The notes under the pieces: model-generated
What the model saw: only the letters and a program-made list of their open reading frames with translations
The model's database searches: none
Told to the model about the DNA's origin: nothing
Source of the DNA: an uncultured Lachnospiraceae bacterium
Lineage (GTDB): Bacteria > Bacillota > Clostridia > Lachnospirales > Lachnospiraceae
Assembly (NCBI GenBank): GCA_947631985.1
Contig: CANRNK010000011.1
Span: 1 to 34,202 of the forward strand
Reading direction: 5' to 3'
DNA: 34,202 bases
Shown: positions 9,052 through 18,133 of the stretch, in pieces
Numbering within the stretch: position 1 is the stretch's first letter
How the letters are laid out: each line of letters starts with the position of its first letter
Position numbers and translations under genes: made by a program

Positions 9052-10182
9052 ATGATAGATTTGGCGGAACTTAGGGTAAGGATAGATGAAATTGACCGGG
9101 ATATTGTGCAGCTATATGAGCAGAGGATGGAGATTTCAAGGCAGGTAGCAGAGTTCAAAATTGGGACGGGAAAGAAGGTCTTCGATAAGGAGCGTGAGGT
9201 TGCCAAGTTAAAATCGGTAAAAGATTTAACACATAATGATTTTAACCGACATGGAATAGAAGAATTATTTGAGCAGATTATGTCAATGAGCAGGAAGTTG
9301 CAGTATCAGTTACTGGCGGATACGGGAACAACTGGTAAGTTACCTTTTATTGGAATAGATGAGTTAGACCGCATGAAAGCACGTGTTGTATTTCAGGGGG
9401 CCGATGGGGCCTATTCGCAGGCAGCAATGGAACGGTATTTTGGAGAGCAGGTTGGAAGTTTTCATGTAGATACTTTTCGGGATGCAATGATTGCAATTGA
9501 AGAGGGAAGTGCGGATTTTGCGGTGCTTCCAATAGAGAACTCGTCAGCGGGCATTGTAAGTGAAATCTATGATTTACTGGATGAATTTGAGAATTATATT
9601 ATTGGAGAACAGGTCATTGAAATTGAGCACTGTTTATTAGGCTTACCAGGGACGAAGAAGGATGAGATTGAGACAGTATATTCGCACCCTCAGTCTTTGA
9701 TGCAGTGTGAGAAATATTTAGCAGGATACAGTGACTGGAAACAGATCAGTATGCACAATAATGCATTTGCAGCAAAGAAGATAGCTGAGGATGGAGTACT
9801 TTCGCAGGTAGCGATTGCATCAGCATATGCAGGAAAAATCTATGGTCTTGAGGTGCTTGAGAAGAAAATCAATGATAGTGCAACGAATTCCACGCGTTTT
9901 ATCATTGTATGTAATCAAAAGATATTTTTAAAGGAGGCAAAGAAAATCAGTATCTCCTTTGAAATTCCTCACGAAAGTGGTTCTTTGTACCATATGTTAT
10001 CTCACTTTATCTATAATAACCTAAATCTGACCAAAATTGAAAGCCGGCCTATGGAAGGAAGAAACTGGGAATATCGATTTTTTATGGATTTTGATGGAAA
10101 TCTGTCTGATAGTTCGGTTAAGAATGCACTTAGGGGATTGAGAGAAGAAGCAAAGAATATGAAAATACTTGGTAACTATTAA
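9052..10182 (+). CDS. pheA: Bifunctional chorismate mutase / prephenate dehydratase
   Basis: N-terminal chorismate mutase (LAELRVRIDEIDRDIVQLYEQRMEISRQVAEFK), PDT domain (VVFQGADGAYSQAAMERYF, LPIENSSAG, NDSATNSTRFIIV), C-terminal ACT domain. Confidence 0.95.
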   Translation: MIDLAELRVRIDEIDRDIVQLYEQRMEISRQVAEFKIGTGKKVFDKEREVAKLKSVKDLTHNDFNRHGIEELFEQIMSMSRKLQYQLLADTGTTGKLPFIGIDELDRMKARVVFQGADGAYSQAAMERYFGEQVGSFHVDTFRDAMIAIEEGSADFAVLPIENSSAGIVSEIYDLLDEFENYIIGEQVIEIEHCLLGLPGTKKDEIETVYSHPQSLMQCEKYLAGYSDWKQISMHNNAFAAKKIAEDGVLSQVAIASAYAGKIYGLEVLEKKINDSATNSTRFIIVCNQKIFLKEAKKISISFEIPHESGSLYHMLSHFIYNNLNLTKIESRPMEGRNWEYRFFMDFDGNLSDSSVKNALRGLREEAKNMKILGNY

Positions 10183-10197
10183 GGAGAAGAGTGCTAC

Positions 10198-11472
10198 ATG
10201 AGGGAAACTGAGCTAATACTATACAGATTAGGTGAACGGGATGTTTTGATTAGGGATATGGCCAGGCTGATGGAGGAGTTTGATCTGGTTTCATTTTATG
10301 ATGTAGTCAATCGCATCCTTGAGATGGCGGCACAAAATGGTTTTTATGGCAACCTTTGGCATTGCTGTCTTACCGATTTTCTTTTAAATCATGAAAATGC
10401 ATATTCACTTGGATGTGAAATCCATGGAGAGAGCAATGCCTCTTTAAAAGAACTTGTATTACATGATTTTGAGATCATTTCTGAATTGTATCACTATGAC
10501 TTTAATTTATTCCCTAAGGGAGCGCACAAAGAGGTGCTAAGCAGTATCCTGGAATTTAAGGAAAGTGTGAAGGGTGGAAACATCTATAATGACAGAATCA
10601 GAAGCTTAATCTGTGAAACAGCAGTGATGCTTGGGGGTTGCAAAAAAACGGAGGATTTCGGCGAAATTGTAACGAAATGTTATGAGAAATATGGTGTGGG
10701 AAAATTTGGACTTCATAAAGCATTTCGGATACAGAACCAGAATGGAAAGACGGAAGTGGTTCCAATCCGAAGAATTACACATGTGAATCTGGATGATCTG
10801 GTTGGATATGAAATTGCTAAAAAAAAGCTAATTGAGAATACAGAGGCGTTTGTTGAAGGCAGGAGGGCGAATAATTGCCTGTTATTTGGCGATGCAGGAA
10901 CAGGAAAATCTTCTAGTATTAAGGCAATTATCAATCAGTATTATGATCAGGGTCTTCGTATTATTGAAATTTATAAGCACCAGTTTCAAGAGTTGAATGA
11001 AGTACTGGCACAGGTGAAAAATCGAAATTACAAATTTATTATTTATATGGATGACCTGAGTTTTGAAGAGAATGAATTAGAGTATAAGTATCTTAAGGCG
11101 GTGATTGAAGGTGGAATGGAAAAGAAACCAGATCATGTCTTAATCTATGCGACCTCTAACAGGAGACACCTGATTCGGGAAACCTTCCGGGACAAAGAGG
11201 ATAGAAGAGAAGGGGATATTCATACAGGAGACACGGTACAGGAAAAACTATCACTTGTTGCGAGATTTGGAGTAACAATTTACTTTGAAGCACCAATGAA
11301 AAAAGAGTTTCAGCAGATTGTTCTGACTTTGGCTAAAAGAAATCAGGTAGAGATGGAAGACGAGGCGATATTGGCTGAAGCAAATAAATGGGAATTGTAT
11401 CATGGGGGTATGTCTGGCAGAAGTGCACAGCAGTTCATAGATTATCTTCTTGGAACAAAAGTCGGAAAGTGA
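10198..11472 (+). CDS. DUF815-type AAA+ ATP-binding protein
   Basis: LLFGDAGTGKSSSIKAIINQY (Walker A), KFIIYMDDLSFE (Walker B), IYATSNRRHL, typical of DUF815 ATPases. Confidence 0.85.
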   Translation: MRETELILYRLGERDVLIRDMARLMEEFDLVSFYDVVNRILEMAAQNGFYGNLWHCCLTDFLLNHENAYSLGCEIHGESNASLKELVLHDFEIISELYHYDFNLFPKGAHKEVLSSILEFKESVKGGNIYNDRIRSLICETAVMLGGCKKTEDFGEIVTKCYEKYGVGKFGLHKAFRIQNQNGKTEVVPIRRITHVNLDDLVGYEIAKKKLIENTEAFVEGRRANNCLLFGDAGTGKSSSIKAIINQYYDQGLRIIEIYKHQFQELNEVLAQVKNRNYKFIIYMDDLSFEENELEYKYLKAVIEGGMEKKPDHVLIYATSNRRHLIRETFRDKEDRREGDIHTGDTVQEKLSLVARFGVTIYFEAPMKKEFQQIVLTLAKRNQVEMEDEAILAEANKWELYHGGMSGRSAQQFIDYLLGTKVGK

Positions 11473-11482
11473 GGAACTTTGT

Positions 11483-13033
11483 ATGCCTGTGAGTATGTTT
11501 GCAGCGATCGATGTTGGCTCGTATGAGCTGGCAATGAAAATATTTGAGTTTTCCAGAAAAAATGGGATGAGAGAAATTGACCATGTCCGACATAGAATTG
11601 ACCTTGGCACCGATACTTATGCGACGGGAAAAGTGAGTTACGCAAGAATGGATGAGCTTTGCCGGGTTTTGCGTGAATTTTCAGATATCATGAAAAGTTA
11701 CAAAGTGGAGCATTATAGAGTCTATGGTACAAGTGCAATCAGAGAAACAGAGAATACAAATATTATTCTGGATCAGATTAAAATAAGAACTGGAATGAAA
11801 ATTGAGATTTTGAGTAATTCTGAACAGCGTTTCCTGGATTATAAATCGATTGCGTCTAAGGGTGAGTTTTTCAATAAAATCATTGATAAAGGGACTGCAA
11901 TTGTAGATATTGGCGGGGGAAGTATCCAGCTTTCTCTTTTTGACAAAGACAGCCTGATTACAACACAAAATCTACGGCTTGGGATACTCCGCATTAGAGA
12001 AAAACTGGTTAAAATCGAGCCAGTTCGATATCAGATTGACGGACTGGTGGAAGAGATGGCACTGAGCCAGCTTATGACGTTCAAAAAACTATTTCTCAAA
12101 GACCGTGATATCAAGAACCTGATAATTGTAGATGATTATGTTTCTGTCGTGTTACAGCAAAAAGGCTCTATGACAAAGGAAAAGGGATTTGTTACAGCTG
12201 AAGATTATTGCAAGTTTTATGATTTGCTGAAAACAAAGAATGTGGAAGAAATTGCAATTTATCTTGGGATTCCAGCTGAGAATGCACATCTTTTATATAT
12301 TTCCGCCATTCTGATCAAGCAGATGCTACGTATTATGGAGATTGAATTAATCTGGGCACCTGGGGTGACATTATGTGATGGAATTGCATATGAATATGGG
12401 GAGAGAAATCGACTGATTACACATCCACATAATTTTGAGCAAGATATCATTGCTTGTGCCAAGAATATAAGCAAGCGTTTTATGGGAAGCAAGAAAAGAG
12501 GGGAAACACTCGAACAGATTTCCAAAACAATTTTTGATAGTATGAAAAAAGCACATGGGTTAGGCAAGAGAGAGAGACTCTTTCTTCAGCTTGCAGCAAT
12601 TTTGCATGATTGTGGAAAGTACATTACATTGTCTACAGTTGCAAGCTCTTCCTATAATATTATTATGGCAACTGAGATTATTGGACTTTCCCACCAGGAG
12701 AGAGAAATTGTTGCCAATATCGTAAAATATAATCATATTGAATTTGAGTATTATGAAGAGGTCAGCAAAAAGTCATCTATGGACAAGCAATCGTATCTGA
12801 CCATAGCAAAGCTGACCGCAATTTTAAGGGTTACAAATGCACTTGATAAGAGTCATAAGCAGAAATTTAAGAATTTCAAGACGACATTAAAGGACAACCA
12901 ACTAGTTATTCTGGTAGAGACAAATGATGATATTACCCTGGAAAGAGGTCTCTTTCAGGAAAAAGCTGATTTTTTTGAAGAGGTCTATAGCATCAGACCT
13001 GTGATTAAGCAGAAGAAAATCAATCAAATCTAA
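11483..13033 (+). CDS. ppx: Ppx/GppA phosphatase with C-terminal HD domain
   Basis: AAIDVGSYELAMKIFE, YGTSAIRETEN, AIVDIGGGSIQLSLF; HD signature LAAILHDCGKYI. ATG 11483 preferred over the 11450 ORF start. Confidence 0.88.
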   Translation: MPVSMFAAIDVGSYELAMKIFEFSRKNGMREIDHVRHRIDLGTDTYATGKVSYARMDELCRVLREFSDIMKSYKVEHYRVYGTSAIRETENTNIILDQIKIRTGMKIEILSNSEQRFLDYKSIASKGEFFNKIIDKGTAIVDIGGGSIQLSLFDKDSLITTQNLRLGILRIREKLVKIEPVRYQIDGLVEEMALSQLMTFKKLFLKDRDIKNLIIVDDYVSVVLQQKGSMTKEKGFVTAEDYCKFYDLLKTKNVEEIAIYLGIPAENAHLLYISAILIKQMLRIMEIELIWAPGVTLCDGIAYEYGERNRLITHPHNFEQDIIACAKNISKRFMGSKKRGETLEQISKTIFDSMKKAHGLGKRERLFLQLAAILHDCGKYITLSTVASSSYNIIMATEIIGLSHQEREIVANIVKYNHIEFEYYEEVSKKSSMDKQSYLTIAKLTAILRVTNALDKSHKQKFKNFKTTLKDNQLVILVETNDDITLERGLFQEKADFFEEVYSIRPVIKQKKINQI

Positions 13034-13060
13034 ATAGGTAATACAGCAGAGGGTGAGAGT

Positions 13061-15235
13061 ATGGAAAGCAGTGTAGTAAATAGTAAAGCAATTGCGAAGA
13101 AGAGTTTGGATAAAAAGATTGATTTCAAAAGTCCGGAGCTGTATATTAATCGTGAGCTGAGCTGGATTCGTTTTAACGAAAGAGTCTTATGCGAAGCCAG
13201 AGATAAGCAGATTCCATTATTTGAAAGACTAAAGTTCTTAAGTATTACGGCATCAAATCTGGATGAGTTTTTTATGATTCGGGTTGCATCCTTAAAAGAT
13301 ATGGTAAATGCAGGATATGATAAAGTGGATCTTTCTGGAATGCTTCCAGAAGAACAGCTGAATATGATTAACCGGGCTGCCCACGAGTTGGTACACACAC
13401 AGTACACGACCTATAATCGGTCTCTGATTCCAGCATTATTGCAAAACAAGATTAGAATGATTGAATCCCATGAGGCATTAAATGAACAGCAAATGGCATT
13501 TGTTGACAATTATTTTCTTCAAAACGTATATCCGGTCCTGACACCGATGGCAGTGGATTCCTCAAGGCCCTTTCCTTTAATACGAAATAAGTCTCTCAAT
13601 ATTGGTGCACTTGTTACGAAAAAGGGAGAAACAGGATTAGATTTTGCGACTGTGCAGGTCCCAAGCGTTTTGCCAAGAATTGTGTCTATTCCATCCATTG
13701 ATGCTGGAAAAAGTTTAATTCTATTGGAAGAGATTATTGAAAGAAATATTTCAAAGTTGTTTTTGAATTATGATATTATCTGTGCCCATCCTTTCCGGAT
13801 TATGAGAAATGCAGATCTGGCAATCGATGAAGATGAGGCGGAGGATTTATTAAAAGAAATTGAGAGACAGCTTAAGAAGCGGCAATGGGGAGAAGCAATC
13901 CGCCTTGAAGTGGATGAGAAGATGGATGCCAGGCTCCTCGCAATGCTACAGAATGAGTTGGACATTAGCCGGGATGAAATCTATGAGATTAGCGGTCCTC
14001 TTGATCTTACTTTTTTGATGAAAATGTATGGGAGTGAAGGATTTGAATCCTTAAAGTATTCAAAATACACGCCACAAATAGTCCCCGGTTTATCGGCGGA
14101 GGACTCTGTTTTTGATAAAATCCTGGAGGGGGATATTTTACTTCACCACCCCTACCAGACATTTGAACCGGTTGTAGAATTGATCCGACAGGCGGCAAGG
14201 GATCCACAGGTCCTGGCGATTAAACAGACATTGTACAGAGTAAGCGGAAATTCTCCCATTATTGCAGCACTTGCACAGGCAGCTGAGAATGGAAAACAGG
14301 TATCGGTATTAGTAGAATTAAAAGCAAGGTTCGATGAAGAGAATAATATTGTATGGGCAAAAAAACTTGAAAAATCGGGTTGTCATGTAATTTACGGATT
14401 GGTTGGTCTGAAAACACATAGTAAAATCACCTTAGTAGTCCGCAAAGAAGAGGATGGCATAAGAAGATATGTACATCTTGGGACGGGTAATTATAACGAT
14501 GCAACAGCAAAAATATATACGGATATGGGCATTATGACCTGTAATGAAGAAATTGGAGAGGATGCAACAGCTGTTTTTAATATGCTATCAGGATATTCCG
14601 AACCAATTAGCTGGAATAAATTATCGCTGGCACCACTTTGGTTGAAAAATAAGTTTTTATATTTGATTAGAAGAGAAAAAGAAAATGCACAAAATAATAA
14701 ACCGGCTAAAATCATTGCAAAAATGAATTCACTTTGCGATCAGGATATTATTATGGCTTTGTATGAAGCAAGCGCAGTGGGTGTCCCAATCGAGTTGATT
14801 GTACGAGGAATCTGTAGTATTAAAGTTGGGATTCCAGGTGTAAGTGAAACGATTACGGTTCGCTCAATTATAGGAAACTTTCTAGAACATTCTAGAATTT
14901 TTTACTTCGAAAATGCAGGTAATTATGAAGTGTATATGGGAAGTGCAGACTGGATGCCAAGGAATCTGGAACGAAGGGTTGAAATTCTTTTTCCAGTTGA
15001 AAAAAAGGAATTAAAGGAGCAGATACTGCACATCCTGGAATGGCAGCTACGGGACAATCGGAAAGCACATGTTTTAACACCAGAAGGAACCTATGAAAAA
15101 GTAGATCGCAGAGGAAAAGAAACGTTTGACTCACAGTTGGCTTTTTGTGAGGAAGCAATAGAAAAAGTGAAGGCAGCAGAACTCGAAATATTAAACAATA
15201 GAGTCTTTATTCCAGAGACTCATATTTTGGAGTAG
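13061..15235 (+). CDS. ppk1: Polyphosphate kinase 1
   Basis: ELYINRELSWIRFNERVL, SNLDEFFMIRVA, HHPYQTFEPVVELIRQAA, KQTLYRVSGNSPI, VELKARFDEENNI, THSKITLVVR, HLGTGNYN. Confidence 0.96.
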   Translation: MESSVVNSKAIAKKSLDKKIDFKSPELYINRELSWIRFNERVLCEARDKQIPLFERLKFLSITASNLDEFFMIRVASLKDMVNAGYDKVDLSGMLPEEQLNMINRAAHELVHTQYTTYNRSLIPALLQNKIRMIESHEALNEQQMAFVDNYFLQNVYPVLTPMAVDSSRPFPLIRNKSLNIGALVTKKGETGLDFATVQVPSVLPRIVSIPSIDAGKSLILLEEIIERNISKLFLNYDIICAHPFRIMRNADLAIDEDEAEDLLKEIERQLKKRQWGEAIRLEVDEKMDARLLAMLQNELDISRDEIYEISGPLDLTFLMKMYGSEGFESLKYSKYTPQIVPGLSAEDSVFDKILEGDILLHHPYQTFEPVVELIRQAARDPQVLAIKQTLYRVSGNSPIIAALAQAAENGKQVSVLVELKARFDEENNIVWAKKLEKSGCHVIYGLVGLKTHSKITLVVRKEEDGIRRYVHLGTGNYNDATAKIYTDMGIMTCNEEIGEDATAVFNMLSGYSEPISWNKLSLAPLWLKNKFLYLIRREKENAQNNKPAKIIAKMNSLCDQDIIMALYEASAVGVPIELIVRGICSIKVGIPGVSETITVRSIIGNFLEHSRIFYFENAGNYEVYMGSADWMPRNLERRVEILFPVEKKELKEQILHILEWQLRDNRKAHVLTPEGTYEKVDRRGKETFDSQLAFCEEAIEKVKAAELEILNNRVFIPETHILE

Positions 15236-15267
15236 TATTTTGACAAAAGAGGCAGATAGGAGTTAAT

Positions 15268-15918
15268 TTGAAACTGGTAATTTTTGACTTGGATGGAACG
15301 CTTGCGGACTCAATTGAATCCATTACGTATTGCGGCAATTACGCACTTAAGCAAGCAGGATTGAGAACTTTTGAAAGGGAGGATTATCAATATTTTGTTG
15401 GAGATGGGGTTGTTTCACTGGTGAGCAGAATGGTAAAGGCGGCTGGAGATGAAAAACTGAAATCATTTGATCTTGTTAAAAAGGAATATGATAAGATTTT
15501 TGAAGAATATTGTATGTATGAGGTCAGACCCTATCCGGGAATTGTAGAATTACTTGAGCAGCTAAAGCAAAGAAATCTACTTGTGGCTGTCTTATCCAAC
15601 AAACCACATGCAAGAACAATCGATGTAATCCATGCTTTATTTGGGAAACATGTATTTGATGCCATTCAAGGGCAACAGGATGGAGTGTTGAAGAAGCCGA
15701 GTCCAGAAGGTGTGTTTGAAATTGCAAAGCAATTAGAGGTAGATCCCTCTGAAATTCTATATCTGGGAGACACGGATACAGATATGAAGACGGGAAAGTC
15801 CGCTGGAGCTTATACCCTGGGTGTTCTCTGGGGATTTAGAAAGCAGGATGAATTGATTGATAATGGTGCAGATGCAATTATAGAAAACCCACTTGATGCA
15901 CTTTTGTATTTAGGATAG
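15268..15918 (+). CDS. HAD hydrolase, phosphoglycolate phosphatase-like
   Basis: VIFDLDGTLADS, VLSNKPH, KKPSPEG, YLGDTDTDMKTGKSAG; TTG start after AGGAG. Confidence 0.9.
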   Translation: MKLVIFDLDGTLADSIESITYCGNYALKQAGLRTFEREDYQYFVGDGVVSLVSRMVKAAGDEKLKSFDLVKKEYDKIFEEYCMYEVRPYPGIVELLEQLKQRNLLVAVLSNKPHARTIDVIHALFGKHVFDAIQGQQDGVLKKPSPEGVFEIAKQLEVDPSEILYLGDTDTDMKTGKSAGAYTLGVLWGFRKQDELIDNGADAIIENPLDALLYLG

Positions 15919-15996
15919 TTTCGACTTGTCTAAATTGAGTCAAATTACCTGTGAATCCCTTTATTTTTCAGATTTAAAAAATCCTGTTAATATGCA

Positions 15997-16025
15997 TTGA
16001 CAAATGGATAGTAGCATATTATAAC
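15997..16025 (+). promoter_or_regulatory. Strong sigma-A promoter for the 87-aa acidic protein
   Basis: TTGACA (15997-16002), 17 bp, TATAAC (16020-16025). Confidence 0.75.
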
Positions 16026-16065
16026 TATTAAATAAAGAAATCATATTGGGATGGGAGGGAGATAG

Positions 16066-16329
16066 ATGCACGAATTTGATGATGCGGTTTTACGTTGTTT
16101 TTTAAAGAACCAGTCTCAATTATTTCCTGAAGATGTTGCTAGTAATCTTGAAGAAGCAGAAGCTTATCTGGAAGAGTGTATGGCAGTTGTTGTAGACTCA
16201 ATCAGCGAAGTCATAGAGTACTTTGAGGATGAAGGAATTGATATCGCAGGACAAGATGAAGAAGAGATTTTGGATGCTTCAGAAGTATTCGACGTTGGTG
16301 ATGGCAGATATTTAATCGTAGCAGGTTGA
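16066..16329 (+). CDS. Small highly acidic protein of unknown function (87 aa)
   Basis: Own strong promoter, SD GGGAGGGAG, and terminator directly downstream. About 25 D/E against 3 K/R. Confidence 0.75.
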   Translation: MHEFDDAVLRCFLKNQSQLFPEDVASNLEEAEAYLEECMAVVVDSISEVIEYFEDEGIDIAGQDEEEILDASEVFDVGDGRYLIVAG

Positions 16330-16341
16330 TGATAATCAAAT

Positions 16342-16386
16342 AAAAGAAGCTCCTCCTTCCATTGATTCAGGAAGTAGGAGCTTTTG
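16342..16386. terminator. Intrinsic terminator
   Basis: AAGCTCCTCCTTCC-attgattca-GGAAGTAGGAGCTTTT. Confidence 0.85.
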
Positions 16387-16430
16387 TTATGTGAATAAAT
16401 CTTGAAAATGAATCAAAAAAGAAAATTGAC

Positions 16431-17246
16431 TTATAGTTCGAAAAAGGAAATCAGGAAAGGAAGAATGCCATCCTCATTGTTGCTTGCATAGGTGACAAAG
16501 TCTGCAGCTTCTTTTAATTGTGAATCTGCATTGCGCATTGCAATTCCGGTTCCAGCAGCTTCAATCATAGTAAGGTCGTTTTCCGCATCCCCTGCAGCCA
16601 GGCAGTTTTCTACTGGAATTTGAAGATAGTTGCAAATGGATGTTAGAGCTGCACCCTTTCCAGAATCAAAGGATAAAAATTCAAGATAATAAGGATTAGA
16701 GAATACAGTCATAATCTTCTGATCGGACCAGGGCTTAAGTGCCTGAATCAGAGTAACTAATTTTTCGTGGGAATGCAGGTTGACAGCAAGTGCTTTAAAC
16801 GGAGCTTTTTTTAATTCCTTATTCCAATCTGGTGCAATCAAGACAGGTAACGTGATTGTCTTGGTATAGAAATCAAGTTCCGGGGTCTGAGATTTCGCGA
16901 TAATGTGAGTGTCTGTATAGGTGTGGCAGTGCAATCCCAGATTGGTTGCGACAGCGCTAATATGAAGGATATCGTCAACGCTCACTCTTTTTTCGACTAG
17001 TACTTTTTTTGTAGCACATTCTATGACGAAACTTCCGTTATACGCACTGATATATACATTTTCATCGGGAAGGCCCAATTGTTCCTTTAGGGCAGCAATG
17101 CTTTTATAGGGACGTCCTGAAGAGAGTACCAGCTTGTGATCTTTTTCAAGGAGTTTTAAGAGTGCTGTTTTTAAAGCTGGAGAGATGGTTTTCTGGTCGT
17201 TTAATAAAGTGCCATCCAAATCTGTAAAAAATATTTTATTTGTCAT
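16431..17246 (-). CDS. Cof-type HAD-IIB hydrolase
   Basis: FFTDLDGTLLNDQKTIS, LSSGRPY, GDAENDLTMIEAAGTGIAMRNA. Confidence 0.93.
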   Translation of the reverse strand: MTNKIFFTDLDGTLLNDQKTISPALKTALLKLLEKDHKLVLSSGRPYKSIAALKEQLGLPDENVYISAYNGSFVIECATKKVLVEKRVSVDDILHISAVATNLGLHCHTYTDTHIIAKSQTPELDFYTKTITLPVLIAPDWNKELKKAPFKALAVNLHSHEKLVTLIQALKPWSDQKIMTVFSNPYYLEFLSFDSGKGAALTSICNYLQIPVENCLAAGDAENDLTMIEAAGTGIAMRNADSQLKEAADFVTYASNNEDGILPFLISFFEL

Positions 17247-18133
17247 GAAATGTTCGTCCTTTTTTGTTTGGAAGTAGTAATCAGGGTTTCAAGAATCGAG
17301 TCGGGAATATATAATCTGCCATAGCCTGTAGCAAGGTCAAGCCCTGGTTTTGCAGTCCCATGAAAGTCAGAACCACCACTGATGGCAAGGTTGTGTTTGC
17401 CTGCAAGAGCACGCATTTCACGTTCCTCGGAAGGATTGTAGGTGCTGTAAACTGCTTCAAGTCCAACAAGTCCGCTTTGTGCCAACAAGGCAACCAGTGC
17501 ATCTAATTTTTCTTTTCCCAGAGAATAGAGGAGAGGGTGAGCTAATATGGGGATTCCACCAAATTCAAGAATGAGAGAAATTGCCTGAGCAGGTGTGATT
17601 TTTTCACGTGGCACGAAGCAGGGGCCAAAATCGCCAATGTAACGTTCAAAGGCTTCATTCCGGCTTTTAATCTGTCCTTTTTGCAACAGGTACTCTGCGA
17701 AATGAGCACGGGTAATGACAGAATCCGGGAAAGTGTTTTGAAGCGATGGGTAGTCAATGGGAATCCCCTGTTGCATTAAAAGAGAGCACATTTTCAAATT
17801 TCTACTTGTTCTTGAATCCAGAAAATTTGAAAGTCGGTCTTGAAATGCCTGATTCTGATAAGGCAGGTATAGACCAAGAATGTGAATATCACGTCCCAAG
17901 TATTCTGTAGACAATTCAATTCCAGGGATTACTTCGAGAGAATGGTGCGATAGATTGCTCTTTGCTGCAAGGATCGCTTCTTCTACGCCGGCGGTTGTAT
18001 CGTGGTCCGTCAAGGCAAAAGCGGATAATCCTTTTTGTATAGCATATTCCACCAGGCCGGAAGGTGTCATTGACCCATCCGATCTGGTGGAATGTACATG
18101 CAGATCAACGATTTTTGAATTAGTCTTCATCAT
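17243..18133 (-). CDS. PHP-domain phosphoesterase (YciV/TrpH-like)
   Basis: VDLHVHSTRSDGSMTP, FALTDHDTTAGVEEA, IPGIELSTEY, PILAHPLLY, SGGSDFHG. Start near 18133, overlapping the end of the ABC-F gene. Confidence 0.9.
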   Translation of the reverse strand: MMKTNSKIVDLHVHSTRSDGSMTPSGLVEYAIQKGLSAFALTDHDTTAGVEEAILAAKSNLSHHSLEVIPGIELSTEYLGRDIHILGLYLPYQNQAFQDRLSNFLDSRTSRNLKMCSLLMQQGIPIDYPSLQNTFPDSVITRAHFAEYLLQKGQIKSRNEAFERYIGDFGPCFVPREKITPAQAISLILEFGGIPILAHPLLYSLGKEKLDALVALLAQSGLVGLEAVYSTYNPSEEREMRALAGKHNLAISGGSDFHGTAKPGLDLATGYGRLYIPDSILETLITTSKQKRTNIS

